A DNA stretch of 64,000 bases. Origin: Pseudoalteromonas rhizosphaerae (GTDB lineage: Bacteria > Pseudomonadota > Gammaproteobacteria > Enterobacterales > Alteromonadaceae). Location: contig NZ_CABVLM010000012.1 of assembly GCF_902498845.1 (NCBI RefSeq), positions 106,294 to 170,293 of the forward strand. Reading direction: 5' to 3'. The position numbers and the translations under genes are program-made. How positions within the stretch are numbered: the first letter of the stretch is position 1; every line of letters starts with the position of its first letter. Below are positions 1 through 9,752 of this stretch, in pieces. Below the pieces are notes generated by a model. That model did not search any database and was not told the origin of the DNA. It saw only the letters and a list, made by a program, of their open reading frames with translations.

Positions 1-212
1 GGTTTTTCCATTAAAGATAAAAATTGTCTGGCATAGGCCGATAAAGATTCTACATACCGACGCTGCCCTTCTGCATATAAGGTATCAAATGCTAAAGACG
101 ATTTACCCGAACCAGATAGACCGGTGATAACAATTAATTTATCACGGGGAATGGTTAGGCTGATGTCTTTTAAATTGTGCGTGCGGGCGCCTCGGACTTC
201 AATGTTTTCCAT
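1..212 (-). CDS. uvrA: UvrA, excinuclease ABC subunit A (5' end only)
   Basis: Only the first 70 or so codons are in the window; the rest lies before position 1. The reverse strand reads MENIEVRGARTHNLKDISL, then a Walker A loop (GLSGSGKSS) near residue 33 and AEGQRRYVESLSAYARQFL, the nearly invariant UvrA N-terminus. UvrA is the ATPase that finds bulky DNA lesions and loads UvrB in nucleotide excision repair. The ATG at 212 gives the family N-terminus; another in-frame ATG at 227 would add five residues. I see no convincing LexA box upstream, although uvrA is SOS-controlled in E. coli. Confidence 0.97.
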   Translation of the reverse strand, partial: MENIEVRGARTHNLKDISLTIPRDKLIVITGLSGSGKSSLAFDTLYAEGQRRYVESLSAYARQFLSLMEK

Positions 213-376
213 GCTATCTCGTTTCATTACCAAATTGATTTACTGAGTATCTCATAATACGTGCGAAGATTAATCCTTGATCAATGAAAAATCATCGCAT
301 TGGGACGATTATTTCTCTGTAAGCTTGTGGTAGAATCCCTGCTCAAATTTTAATAGACAGCAAGAACACGCGAATC

Positions 377-1744
377 ATGACAGCTTCTTCACTCAATTCA
401 CGAGAAAAACGCGCCGCAGTTTCCTTAGCGAGTGTGTTTGCATTTCGTATGCTTGGCCTATTTATGTTGATGCCAGTATTGGCTATTTATGGGCAAGAAT
501 TATCAGGATTTTCACCTATATGGATTGGTTTTGCGATTGGCGCCTATGGTTTAACACAAGCTGTGTTACAAATTCCCATGGGTTGGTTATCGGATAAAAT
601 TGGCCGTAAAAAAGTCATTGTTGGCGGTTTAACTGTTTTTGCCATCGGTTCGGTGATTGCTGCCACGGCTGATTCAATGCAAATGGTCACGTTAGGGCGA
701 GCATTACAAGGGATGGGCGCAATTGCCAGCTCGTTATTAGCTTTTGCTTCTGATTTGAGCCGCGATGAGCAACGACCAAAAGTGATGGCCGTGATTGGTA
801 TGAGCATAGGCATGAGCTTTGCTATTGCTATGTTACTTGGTCCAATGGTTGCCGCAGCGTGGGGTCTTGCTGGAGTGTTCTGGTTAACTGCTATTTTGGC
901 TGTTGCGGGTATTTTTATTGTGTTGTTTTTGGTCCCCAAAGCGGTTAGCAAAGCCCCCAAAGGCGATACCTTAGCAAGCGTTAGCGATATTAAAAAACTC
1001 ATTAAGCACCCGCAATTAGCACGTTTAGATTTAGGGGTGATGCTATTACATTTGACCTTGACGACGATTTTTGTCGCCTTACCAGGGCAGTTAATTGCCA
1101 AAGGTTTAGCAGCACAAGCGCATTGGCAAGTATATATTCCCGTTTTATTACTGGCATTTTTATTAATGGCGCCAGTGATGATCATTGCGATCCGCAAAGA
1201 AAAAGAGAAACAGGCATTTGTTGGCTCTATCGCAGTGCTCGCTCTAAGTATGTTGGCAATGGCAATTGGTGTTGACTCAATCATCGGCATGGCGATGTGT
1301 ATGCTGGCGTATTTTGTTGCCTTTAACTTTTTAGAAGCGACGATGCCGGCATTAGTATCGCGCTTAGCACCTGCTAGCCAAAAAGGCTCGGCGATGGGAG
1401 TGTTTTCGTCAGGACAATTTTTTGGTGCATTTTTAGGTGGTATTTTAGGCGGTTACGTTGCGCAATCAACAACACCGCAAGCAGTGTTTGCCGCAGCCGC
1501 AGTTGTTGGGGTAATATGGCTTATCCTTGCGTGGAATATGCAAGTCCCGCCACGCAGTAAAATGATAAGCTTAATGACAGAATTAAGTAACGAGCAGCAA
1601 GCGCAAACCCTTGCTTCTCGTTTAGTTGCTTTACCAGGCGTAATTGAAGCAACAGTAGTCTGTGATGAAAATCGCAGTTATTTAAAGATTGATGATAAAG
1701 AATTTGACCTAGACCAAGCCCGCAAAGTGGCTGGTTTAATATAA
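377..1744 (+). CDS. yajR: MFS transporter of the YajR type
   Basis: A 455-residue major facilitator carrier with twelve predicted membrane segments. The MFS motif A, GWLSDKIGRK, lies after the second helix (near residue 70), and GRALQGMGA follows. The last 60 or so residues (from about 395) are soluble and end in a small beta-alpha-beta unit (LPGVIEATVVCDENRSYLKI), which matches the C-terminal YAM domain of E. coli YajR (454 residues). YajR is regarded as a proton-coupled drug or metabolite exporter whose substrate is unknown. It lies between uvrA and ssb, a pair that is directly divergent in E. coli, and ends 20 bp before ssb. Confidence 0.9.
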   Translation: MTASSLNSREKRAAVSLASVFAFRMLGLFMLMPVLAIYGQELSGFSPIWIGFAIGAYGLTQAVLQIPMGWLSDKIGRKKVIVGGLTVFAIGSVIAATADSMQMVTLGRALQGMGAIASSLLAFASDLSRDEQRPKVMAVIGMSIGMSFAIAMLLGPMVAAAWGLAGVFWLTAILAVAGIFIVLFLVPKAVSKAPKGDTLASVSDIKKLIKHPQLARLDLGVMLLHLTLTTIFVALPGQLIAKGLAAQAHWQVYIPVLLLAFLLMAPVMIIAIRKEKEKQAFVGSIAVLALSMLAMAIGVDSIIGMAMCMLAYFVAFNFLEATMPALVSRLAPASQKGSAMGVFSSGQFFGAFLGGILGGYVAQSTTPQAVFAAAAVVGVIWLILAWNMQVPPRSKMISLMTELSNEQQAQTLASRLVALPGVIEATVVCDENRSYLKIDDKEFDLDQARKVAGLI

Positions 1745-1764
1745 CGTTTATAGGAGAAAGGTCC

Positions 1765-2493
1765 ATGGCACGCGGTGTGAACAAAGTAATCTTGGTTGGT
1801 AATTTAGGTCAAGATCCAGAAGTACGTTATATGCCTAACGGCAATGGTGTAGCGAATATTACTCTAGCTACGTCAGATAGCTATAAAGACAAAAACACCG
1901 GTCAAATGGTTGATAAAACAGAATGGCACCGTGTTGTGTTTTTTGGCAAGTTAGCTGAAATTGTTGGTGAATATTGCCGTAAAGGTTCACAAATTTACGT
2001 TGAAGGCAAACTTCAAACCCGTAAATGGACTGACCAACAAGGCCAAGAGAAATTCACCACTGAAATCGTAGTGGATGGTTTCACTGGTCAAATGCAAATG
2101 TTAGGTGCCCGTGGTGGCGACCAACAAAGTGGCGGTTACCAAGGTGGCCAACAGCAAAGCCACGGTGGTCAATCTCAAGGTGGTTACGGCCAACAACAGA
2201 GCGCACCGCAGCAAAGCGCACCACAACAAGGTGGTGGGTATGCTCAGCAGCAAAGTGCAGCACAGCAAAGCGGCGGGTATGCACCAGCGCCACAACAAGC
2301 GCCAGCAGCTCGTCAGCAACCAGCTGCAGCACCACAGCAAAGTAATCAATACCAAGGTGGCGGCGGCTATGCTCCACAAGGTGGTGGACAAGCGCAAGGT
2401 GGTTTTGCACCTAAGCCACAAAGTGCTCCGCAAGGCGGCGCATCAAATCCAATGGAACCACCTATCGATTTTGATGACGATATCCCGTTCTAA
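1765..2493 (+). CDS. ssb: Single-stranded DNA-binding protein
   Basis: A 242-residue SSB. Residues 1-110 form the OB fold (MARGVNKVILVGNLGQDPE; WHRVVFFGKLAEI; IYVEGKLQTRKW). A very long Gln/Gly/Ala/Pro-rich linker (about 112-228) follows, then the acidic tip MEPPIDFDDDIPF that docks SSB partners. The protein binds ssDNA as a tetramer in replication, repair and recombination. The linker is longer than in E. coli SSB (178 residues in total) and its DNA is repetitive. The start has a good ribosome site (aggag) 10 bp upstream. A hairpin terminator follows. Confidence 0.98.
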   Translation: MARGVNKVILVGNLGQDPEVRYMPNGNGVANITLATSDSYKDKNTGQMVDKTEWHRVVFFGKLAEIVGEYCRKGSQIYVEGKLQTRKWTDQQGQEKFTTEIVVDGFTGQMQMLGARGGDQQSGGYQGGQQQSHGGQSQGGYGQQQSAPQQSAPQQGGGYAQQQSAAQQSGGYAPAPQQAPAARQQPAAAPQQSNQYQGGGGYAPQGGGQAQGGFAPKPQSAPQGGASNPMEPPIDFDDDIPF

Positions 2494-2530
2494 CCAAAGA
2501 CAAAAATGAAAATGTTTAAAAAATCCTTTG

Positions 2531-2553
2531 AAGCCACTGTTTAGTGGCTTTTT
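2531..2553 (+). terminator. Rho-independent terminator after ssb
   Basis: The 8-bp stem AAGCCACT/AGTGGCTT has a four-base loop and runs into a T-rich stretch, 38 bp after the ssb stop. Confidence 0.8.
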
Positions 2554-2899
2554 CAATTTCATAAGTATTTATAATTTATTAGTACTTATGAAATAATGTG
2601 GTAATTATTAATGAAAGCCTCTTTAAATATTAAGTTTAAAGGTTTTTTTTGTTATTACGCAAACAAGAATAAGCAGGGGGATTAAACATTTTTTAAATCT
2701 CCAGCTTAACCTGAAAATCATTTAATTTAATAATATAACTGATAGTTTAATAATAGTTTGCAGACTAAATTGTGCTTTTAGAATATTAAATCAAAATTTG
2801 CCTCATGATGAATCTCAAGGCAATATTAAAGAAAGCGTAAAATTGTGTCTAAAACAAAAGATGAATACCATCGTAGGCATTAAGTAAAGGAATACATTT
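2554..2899. other. AT-rich non-coding stretch before the two-component system
   Basis: About 350 bases without a credible gene. Two weak inverted repeats are visible: ATAAGTA/TACTTAT (2561-2589), and CCTcTTTAAA/TTTAAAGG followed by eight T (2617-2650), which could be a second terminator on the plus strand. The promoter of the two-component operon must lie here, but no hexamer pair stands out. Confidence 0.5.
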
Positions 2900-3607
2900 A
2901 TTTCTAAGTCATTGACTATTATTGAAGACAATCTAGAACTTGCAGCATTGCTTAAGAGTTTTTTTGAAAAGCATGGCTTTTTGGTTAACACGATATATAG
3001 CGGTTCTAGTGGCTTAGAGTATGTGCTGTTACATCAACCTGATTTTGTCCTATTAGATTTGATGCTTCCCGAAGTGGATGGCTTTGAGGTGTGTCGTGCT
3101 TTACAGAATAAGTATTTTGGTAAAGTGATTATCTTAACGGCTAGCAATGACGACATCGATGAGATCACCTTACTGGAAATGGGGGCTGATGACTTTATTC
3201 AAAAGCCGGTTAATCCTCGAATTATATTGGCTAGATTTCGCAAGTTGCTCAGATTAGCTCAAGGAGTTGCGAGTAAAAGCAAATTGGATCATATACTCAA
3301 TGTTGGCCCGTTTAAATTTAATTTGCTCACCAGAGTTGTAAGCCAATCCGATATCAAACTTGAGATGTCGGATAGTGAATTTGATCTCTTCTATTTTTTA
3401 GCTTCACATGTAGATTCTATAATTAGTCGCGATGATATTTCTCGGCAATTATATGGCAGGGAATTTGATGGATTAGATCGCACAATTGACAATAAAATAA
3501 TGAAAATACGCAAAGTCATTGGGGATAATATACCTTATCGCCACCTCATTACAGTTAGGGGGAAGGGGTACATTATTGTCAATAGCAAGGAAACCGAATG
3601 TTGTTAA
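2900..3607 (+). CDS. OmpR-family response regulator, possible ATT start
   Basis: A receiver domain (residues 1-120) has the acidic pair IIEDN, the phospho-acceptor in VLLDLMLP, the switch threonine in IILTAS and the lysine in IQKPVNP. A winged-helix DNA-binding domain (about 135-230, ending VRGKGYIIV) follows. The frame has no ATG in a sensible place. TTG at 2912 would start at TIIEDN, with the ribosome site too far away. ATT at 2900 is 7 nt after AAAGGAA and gives MSKSLTIIEDN, the usual regulator N-terminus. I therefore favour ATT, which is very rare. The kinase gene overlaps the 3' end by 10 bp. Target genes are unknown; the downstream peptidase is a candidate. Confidence 0.88.
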   Translation: MSKSLTIIEDNLELAALLKSFFEKHGFLVNTIYSGSSGLEYVLLHQPDFVLLDLMLPEVDGFEVCRALQNKYFGKVIILTASNDDIDEITLLEMGADDFIQKPVNPRIILARFRKLLRLAQGVASKSKLDHILNVGPFKFNLLTRVVSQSDIKLEMSDSEFDLFYFLASHVDSIISRDDISRQLYGREFDGLDRTIDNKIMKIRKVIGDNIPYRHLITVRGKGYIIVNSKETECC

Positions 3608-4857
3608 TACGCTTTGCGGTAAAAAGCTTAATTTTCATTTTGATATTTTTAACGATTAATCCCCTTTTAACTTCACTTGCTACGGATTATTTTTCTACTG
3701 AATTGAAGCAAGATGTGGAATTAGACTATAGAGCCTACATTTATGCTTTAGATGCAGCTCGCCCAGCACTGAGCAATGAACAATGGCTTGCTTTGCTAAA
3801 GCGAATCTCGGAGCAAAGCAACCTAACTGTTAAAACTATTAGTACCCCAGCTTCAGAACAGACGCAAACTATACTTGTAGAAAATGTTCATGATGGGAAT
3901 TTGCAAGCTGTTACAGCAAAAATACAGGGGAATGAGTTAATTCAATTTTCAGCATTTAGAGTGAAAGATAATGTCGAGACCATTCTGTTTTTTATTCAAT
4001 ATGGGCTGCCTTTGGGTTTAATATTATTTCTTTTTTTATTGCATACACTTTGGCTGCAATACAGACTTTTTAGATTAGAGCTTGCAAGCAAACTAATTGC
4101 AAAGGGCCAATTATCGGGGCGTGCTGATACTGGACTTTTCGCTATTGGACGTGTAAATGAAACTTTCAACCACATGGCAGAGAAGTTGGAGCGCTTGTTT
4201 GCTCAGCAAAGGCATATGATAAGAGCAATTTCTCACGAACTAAAAACCCCTATTTTTCGATTGCAACTGAAGCTTGAGCTGTTAGATAAGTCCTCAAATA
4301 ATGAAAAGCTTATTTACGAGTTATTTGAGGAATGTGACGAACTGGATACTTTAGTCCATGAAATATTAGAATATAGTAAAGTAGAGCAGTTTTCTTCATC
4401 TTTGAATTTTACTGAAATTAATTTGAGCAATTCACTTCAAAACTATGCGAAGTCTATAGAAAAGTACTGTAACCATCCTATTATTTTGGATGTCCAACAA
4501 TCTATATTTGCGCGAGTAGATAACGCTGGTATCAAAAGAGTTATACATAATTTAGTTGTTAACGCGGATAAGTACGCTGTAGAGCAGATTCATGTGTCAC
4601 TACTTAGGCAAGGTAGACGTTTGCTGTTGACAGTTGAGGATGATGGAATAGGAATTGCCAAGGGCAAACGAGAGTTAGTTTTTCAACCCTTTTATACCGT
4701 TGATGAAAGTAGGACAGGTAAGCGCCATGGTGTGGGTCTAGGGCTTGCAATCGTAAAAGAAATTTTGTCTAGCCATGATGCGAATGTAAAAATAAGTAAA
4801 AGCCAGTTTGGTGGCGCTTGTTTGACTATTGATTTGTCTAGTTGTTTTGTCGAATAG
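3598..4857 (+). CDS. Membrane sensor histidine kinase
   Basis: A 419-residue kinase with a membrane helix near residues 8-28, a periplasmic sensor of about 100 residues, a second helix (about 125-150) and a HAMP-like linker. The H-box RAISHELKTP is near residue 213. The ATPase domain has an N-box (NLVVNADKYA), G1 (DDGIGI) and G2 (GVGLGLAIVKEI). It phosphorylates the regulator encoded just upstream, whose stop it overlaps. The architecture resembles RstB/CpxA-type kinases with a small periplasmic domain; the stimulus cannot be read from the sequence. Confidence 0.92.
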   Translation: MLLIRFAVKSLIFILIFLTINPLLTSLATDYFSTELKQDVELDYRAYIYALDAARPALSNEQWLALLKRISEQSNLTVKTISTPASEQTQTILVENVHDGNLQAVTAKIQGNELIQFSAFRVKDNVETILFFIQYGLPLGLILFLFLLHTLWLQYRLFRLELASKLIAKGQLSGRADTGLFAIGRVNETFNHMAEKLERLFAQQRHMIRAISHELKTPIFRLQLKLELLDKSSNNEKLIYELFEECDELDTLVHEILEYSKVEQFSSSLNFTEINLSNSLQNYAKSIEKYCNHPIILDVQQSIFARVDNAGIKRVIHNLVVNADKYAVEQIHVSLLRQGRRLLLTVEDDGIGIAKGKRELVFQPFYTVDESRTGKRHGVGLGLAIVKEILSSHDANVKISKSQFGGACLTIDLSSCFVE

Positions 4858-4945
4858 GCATTACGAAACTCTGACATTAAAGTGACAAACCGAGAGTGCT
4901 TTGAATATTAGAATAACTTCTTATTTCAATTTATAGGAAGTTGTA

Positions 4946-6394
4946 ATGATCAAATGTATTGCTAAATTAGTCGTCACCATATTTTGTATCAGCTTACTTG
5001 GATGTAACTCTGATAGTGATCAAAGTGACATTATCAAAGAGCAGCGAAATGAGCTTTGGTATTCGGATATTTATGGTGAAATAAAACAGATCAGCGGTGA
5101 TTCCGTTGTTACTTGGCAGGTAACAGGAGCTTTCTGTTATCCAATAATTACTTTAGACCCCTTGCCACTTTTTGATTCTTTTAGCCAAAAGTATAAAGAC
5201 CAACTTATTTATGAACGACCGTATGATAGTGGTCCTGCTTCATATAGATCTATACAAAACATTGAAGATGTTTGCACTGACGGCATACTAGATACAATCG
5301 CCGGTAACAGCTATGAATTTGATGCCGAAGTTATTTTTCAGTTGTTTTGGCTAGATATGCAAAATCACTACGCCTTTTTTAAGGAGCGTAACATTGATTG
5401 GGAGCATATCTATGAAGTGTACGCTCCGAAATTAAATGAAAATGATGAAGAGCAACTCATTAATATAATTAGTGAAATATTAGAAATTTTGAGTGATGGT
5501 CATACTCGCTTGTATTATAACTTAGACGAAGAGCCAATAAGCTTTGAAGCTAAGTTAACACTTGCAAAACGACTGGAACAAGAAGCGCATGATTTAGAGT
5601 TGAAAGGCGAAGCTGCTGAGAATTATATTATCGAGCAAACTGTACTTGTTAGAGAAAATATTACGCAGTACCTAAATAAAGCAACTCAGCCAGCGTTTAT
5701 TGCACGTAATACACTGAACTCATTTAGCCCAAACTGGGGGATCATTGATGTTGAAGGTATTCAAGTTGGATATCTGTCACTGCCTCACTTTGTAAATTTT
5801 ATTGAAACCGATAACCTAGAGCGCCAAGATATCAGCTATGCGAACGAAGCATTTAATAACTTGCTCGATGAGGTTTTTATTGCATTGGATGGTACGCAAA
5901 AATTGATAATTGATATTCGTGATAATGAAGGCGGCTATGATATTCAAGCCTTGGAGTTAATCAAAAGGTTTATATCTGGTAATACCTTAGTTTGGGATAT
6001 TAGTACTTTTTATGCTGGTAGCCTTCATGAACTAATTACTGTTTATGCAGAACCTGATAGCAGACCATACTATCAAAATGATATCTATTTACTGACATCA
6101 AATGGTACTTTCAGTGCAGGCGAGAGTTTTGCACTTGCTATGTCAACGCTTCCTAAGGTTACTTTGGTTGGAGAACCCACTGCAGGGGCCACATCAGATA
6201 CCTTCCCTCGTATGTTACCTAATGGTTGGGCCTATGAACTTAGTAATGAATACTATAAAAATGGTGAGGGGCTAAATGCTGAAGTGCTCGGTGTGCCTGT
6301 TGATATTGAGGTTGACCCTTATGATAAATTCGCAAGAGGCGAGAAAAAGGACCTTACGATAGAGAAAATAATTACGCTGCTAACTGAAGACTAA
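4946..6394 (+). CDS. S41-family peptidase, predicted lipoprotein
   Basis: The N-terminus is a lipoprotein signal with lipobox LLGC at residue 20, so the mature protein should be lipid-anchored outside the inner membrane. The C-terminal half (about 265-460) is a tail-specific/tricorn-type protease core. It has the strand-loop KLIIDIRDNEGGYD and the nucleophile region TSNGTFSAGESFALAM, then VGEPTAGATSD. Residues 105-180 contain the helical segment common in these enzymes (FWLDMQNHYAFF; DGHTRLY). It follows the histidine kinase by 88 bp in the same direction and may be its target or partner. The substrate is unknown. The DNA is AT-rich, like the two preceding genes. Confidence 0.85.
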   Translation: MIKCIAKLVVTIFCISLLGCNSDSDQSDIIKEQRNELWYSDIYGEIKQISGDSVVTWQVTGAFCYPIITLDPLPLFDSFSQKYKDQLIYERPYDSGPASYRSIQNIEDVCTDGILDTIAGNSYEFDAEVIFQLFWLDMQNHYAFFKERNIDWEHIYEVYAPKLNENDEEQLINIISEILEILSDGHTRLYYNLDEEPISFEAKLTLAKRLEQEAHDLELKGEAAENYIIEQTVLVRENITQYLNKATQPAFIARNTLNSFSPNWGIIDVEGIQVGYLSLPHFVNFIETDNLERQDISYANEAFNNLLDEVFIALDGTQKLIIDIRDNEGGYDIQALELIKRFISGNTLVWDISTFYAGSLHELITVYAEPDSRPYYQNDIYLLTSNGTFSAGESFALAMSTLPKVTLVGEPTAGATSDTFPRMLPNGWAYELSNEYYKNGEGLNAEVLGVPVDIEVDPYDKFARGEKKDLTIEKIITLLTED

Positions 6395-6863
6395 ACATAA
6401 TATGGCACTCGTCTTTATTTGAGGTCTGTCTGTATAGTGGCTTTTATGTTAGATAATCACTTGTATTTATTTAGTAAATCTCGTTTTAAGAGTTTCCGGT
6501 TGATGATGAGCCCGTAGCTTATACGTTTAATATAGGGGAGTTAAACGAATATCAATAAAATTGATGGCTTCTGAGTGATTATAATAAACCTTTCGAAGTC
6601 ATTACCATATTTGCTGTCTTAGATAACTGTTGACTAAATAGATAAAAATTACAAACAAGTGAAACATCATAAGTGTTTTGTTATTTTTAGGAAGCAATTG
6701 TGATGCGCTAAAAATTATAAATATTTATTCCGACTTAGGTAGCTAAAAATGCGATGGTTTTATTCATTATAATGTTCGTTAACATTTAAACATCGCTCTC
6801 AGCCTTGTGTTTATAAGGATCTTGAACAACACTTTAGCTATTAGTACAAACAGCGTAACAGCC
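6395..6863. other. Non-coding stretch upstream of csrD
   Basis: About 410-470 bases of AT-rich DNA depending on the csrD start. I see no ORF, RNA gene or clear terminator in it. It must contain the csrD promoter. Confidence 0.4.
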
Positions 6864-8621
6864 ATGGTGACTCAATTTAAAAATGCACAAGTACGGATGC
6901 TAAGTATTTATGTAATTGCTTTTATGCTTTTACTAACGGTATTTAATCTTTTTCTAGGGGAAATATTGCATCAAAAAGTACACATCACTGGGAGTCAATT
7001 AGCTAAGCAAGTCTATAGCCTCAAACTAAAGCCAATTGCAGATAAAGAGATCATTGCCGCACTTGCTCAAAGTCATGGTTTTATGCTTGAATCAGCCCAT
7101 GAGTCGATTCACTTTTCTGCTTTTATGACCCAAGATAGTGATATCTTTAAATATAAAACAGTTAGTTTAAAGCTTTATCATTTGCCTTTTTGGGTTGTAG
7201 AAAGTCCGCTATTTATTTTATTAAATCTAGTGATGATTGGCGCTGCTATTTGGAGTTATCGCTGGTGGCGTCTGTTGTTTAAACAGCGCGATGGCGTAGA
7301 TTCAATCGCATTATTAACTGGTGGTAAAGTATCAAGCAGCCAACAAGCGCCTAAAGATGTGGTTAAATTAGCACTAAATGATATTGCTATTAATAGTACA
7401 AAAGTACTGACAGCCAAGCGAAAATTAAGTTCCGCAGACGATGTTGCAATTACCGCAATGTACGGTATCCAAAATAATCATAACCACCTTTTTGCTTTAC
7501 TTTATTGGACACAGCCATTTCCAGATAACGTTGATTTAGAAAGCCACTTTAAACTTATTGTGAGCAAAGGCTTTAAAGAGTTATCTCGGGTATCAGTTAA
7601 GTTGTTATCTTCAGGTGGGCTGGCAATTACCTTGGAGAATATACCTCAACCTGATATCGATGCTTACACTAAGCGCTTGCATCAAATTATTTATCAGGCT
7701 TCTTTGCTTTATCGCGGTGATTTATCTCGCAAAGAAATTAAAATAGGCGTATGTAATTACCGCGATGGTGCCGATCAAACTGTGGTTTATCAGCTAACTA
7801 AATCAGCACTCGCATTAGCAAAACAAAGCCCATGGCAGCATACTCATCGGGTACCGTTTAACCACACGCGTTCAACGGTGCTGGCAAATAGCGATGAGAA
7901 CTTAGCTGATTACATTGGCAAAAAGAAATTTATGTTGTTTTTTCAGCCGTTATTTGAGTTCGCCAGTGGTGATATTTTACAGCATGAAGCTTTGATCCGG
8001 GTTCGTCATAAGTCTTTAGGGATGCTTTCTGCTAAGCAATTTATTCCTCAACTAAAAAATGATTCAGCGATTGTTTTATTGGATAAAACAGTATTGGATC
8101 AAGTTGTTAAGTTATTAGAAAGTGAAACAAGTGCGTTAACCGTGAGTATTAACTTACACGCATTTAATTGGTTTTCTGATGATTATTGGCGCTGGTTTGG
8201 ACAGAGAATGAAAAATGTAAAAGGCGCTGATAAACTACAGTTTGAGATATCGGAGGTGGATTTTTATCAACATCAACAGCGATTGAATTTTGCTTTTAGT
8301 ACAATTAAATCAGTGGGAAGCTCAGTATCAATTGATAATGTTTCATCGCACGATAAAATCGCTTTATTAGCGCCTTACAAAGGGATCAAAGGACTCAAGC
8401 TTAGCTATGATTTAATCCACGACATTGATAAAAATGTAACGCAGCAAAAAGTGGTGCGCCAAATTGTAGCCAGTGCAGAGCGAGTGAACTTACCCGTATA
8501 CGGTGTTGGTGTTGAGACGCAGCAAGAGCTCAATATGCTTAAAAAACAGGGCGTCATTGGCGCGCAAGGATTTTATTTTACGGAGCCTTTGCAAGAGTTT
8601 ACTAATGTAATGGTTAATTAA
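6864..8621 (+). CDS. csrD: CsrD-like degenerate GGDEF-EAL membrane protein
   Basis: A membrane helix near residues 14-34 precedes a short periplasmic part and a second helix (WVVESPLFILLNLVMIGAA, near 110-130). A degenerate GGDEF-like region comes next (ending KIGVCNYRDGADQTVVYQL), then an EAL-like domain from about 350 (FFQPLFEF; HEALIRVRH; YGVGVETQQELNMLKKQGV). This order and these segments match E. coli CsrD, which targets CsrB/CsrC RNAs for RNase E decay and lies next to mreB there as here. The frame opens at a GTG (6807). I chose ATG 6864 because it leaves about 13 residues before the first helix, as in CsrD, but neither start has a good ribosome site. c-di-GMP hydrolysis is unlikely. 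Confidence 0.82.
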   Translation: MVTQFKNAQVRMLSIYVIAFMLLLTVFNLFLGEILHQKVHITGSQLAKQVYSLKLKPIADKEIIAALAQSHGFMLESAHESIHFSAFMTQDSDIFKYKTVSLKLYHLPFWVVESPLFILLNLVMIGAAIWSYRWWRLLFKQRDGVDSIALLTGGKVSSSQQAPKDVVKLALNDIAINSTKVLTAKRKLSSADDVAITAMYGIQNNHNHLFALLYWTQPFPDNVDLESHFKLIVSKGFKELSRVSVKLLSSGGLAITLENIPQPDIDAYTKRLHQIIYQASLLYRGDLSRKEIKIGVCNYRDGADQTVVYQLTKSALALAKQSPWQHTHRVPFNHTRSTVLANSDENLADYIGKKKFMLFFQPLFEFASGDILQHEALIRVRHKSLGMLSAKQFIPQLKNDSAIVLLDKTVLDQVVKLLESETSALTVSINLHAFNWFSDDYWRWFGQRMKNVKGADKLQFEISEVDFYQHQQRLNFAFSTIKSVGSSVSIDNVSSHDKIALLAPYKGIKGLKLSYDLIHDIDKNVTQQKVVRQIVASAERVNLPVYGVGVETQQELNMLKKQGVIGAQGFYFTEPLQEFTNVMVN

Positions 8622-9517
8622 TCTATTAACCGGCGGTAACGCAGTCCATCTAAGCCTTGCAGACCGCCGGTATGAATCGCAACGATCCTGCTACCTGCTG
8701 GAAAGTAGCCTTGTGCGATTAATTGCCATAATGCGTACATCATTTTTCCTGAATAAATCGGCTCAAGTGGTAATTGATGTTGGGTTTGCATCATTTGGCA
8801 AAACTGCCAAAGTTTAGGGCTAAATTTACCATAGCCACCATCATGAAACGCGGTGAGTAATTGCCAGTTTTGTTGCTGCGTTGCAATTGCACTAAGAGAT
8901 TTGATTTCATCCACTAGATAATCAGCTTGCTTTAATACCGCAACCCCTAAAACCTGAGTAGTCTTATCGCAGCCTTCAATCAGTCCTGCTAGGGTGCCGC
9001 CACTACCGGTTGGGCATAAAACATAATTAGCGAGAGGTAATGACTGGGCGAGTTCTCTACAACCTAGCAAGGCGGCTTTATTAGTGCCACCTTCCGGTAA
9101 TATATATGCATTGGGGAAACGTGCTTGTAACTGAGCTAGGTAATCTGGAGTGTTACGCTCTCGGTATTCTATACGTGTTATAGGGTGAAGCTGCATACCG
9201 CATTGCTTAGCAAACTGTAAGGTGGGGTTGTGTTGATCAAGTTCAGGGCCGCGAATAATGCCATGGGTTTTCAAGTTGAATTGCTTTCCTGCGGCAGCAC
9301 AGGCATGAATATGATTTGAAAAAGCACCGCCAAAAGTAACTAATTCTGTTTTCCCCTGTGTTTTCATTGCAGTTAAGTTATATTTTAATTTCCGCCATTT
9401 ATTGCCGCTTATTAACGGATGCAGAAGATCGTCACGTTTTATCGATAAAGATATTTTTTGTTCACTCAGCATCGAACAAGTGATTTTTTGCAGTGGAGAC
9501 TCAGGGATTAAATTCAC
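8618..9517 (-). CDS. PLP-dependent D-cysteine desulfhydrase/ACC deaminase family enzyme
   Basis: A 299-residue fold-type II PLP enzyme. The Schiff-base lysine is expected in LISGNKWRKLKYNL near residue 41, FGGAFSNHIHACAAA forms the substrate/phosphate site, and PTGSGGTLAGLI the PLP-phosphate loop. Relatives open the 1-aminocyclopropane-1-carboxylate ring or remove sulfide from D-cysteine; the sequence alone does not tell which. It is convergent with csrD, and the last four bases overlap. Confidence 0.85.
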   Translation of the reverse strand: MNLIPESPLQKITCSMLSEQKISLSIKRDDLLHPLISGNKWRKLKYNLTAMKTQGKTELVTFGGAFSNHIHACAAAGKQFNLKTHGIIRGPELDQHNPTLQFAKQCGMQLHPITRIEYRERNTPDYLAQLQARFPNAYILPEGGTNKAALLGCRELAQSLPLANYVLCPTGSGGTLAGLIEGCDKTTQVLGVAVLKQADYLVDEIKSLSAIATQQQNWQLLTAFHDGGYGKFSPKLWQFCQMMQTQHQLPLEPIYSGKMMYALWQLIAQGYFPAGSRIVAIHTGGLQGLDGLRYRRLID

Positions 9518-9752
9518 AGTTGCAACTTAAAATAAATGGGCCATAAGTTTAACAAATTAGCTATGAACAAGAAAAGGGGCTATTTTCATACTATGTGATG
9601 GTAATTTACTGGCATGAAGTACGGTAATAGTTGTAAACTCAGATAATTTTTGAACAAAGCTTGTGTTTTGCCTTGCAAGTACATAGCATAAGAGTTTAAT
9701 TATAAAAAATAAATAATGACCAAATAATTGCCGCTTTTTGGGAATGGAATAT

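Noticed and set aside
213..376. LexA box between uvrA and yajR
   Set aside because: No CTG-N10-CAG sequence with the right spacing was found; the nearest CTG/CAG pair is 16 bases apart.
544..1290. Long minus-strand ORF inside yajR
   Set aside because: It is the antisense shadow of a well-conserved transporter gene and has no recognisable protein features.
2105..2509. Repetitive DNA in ssb considered as a CRISPR-like or tandem array and as extra ORFs on both strands
   Set aside because: The repetition follows Gln/Gly-rich codons of the SSB linker; there are no regular repeats with unique spacers.
2561..2589. ATAAGTA/TACTTAT inverted repeat as a regulator site
   Set aside because: It is short, AT-rich and lies far from the next start, so it is not distinguishable from chance.
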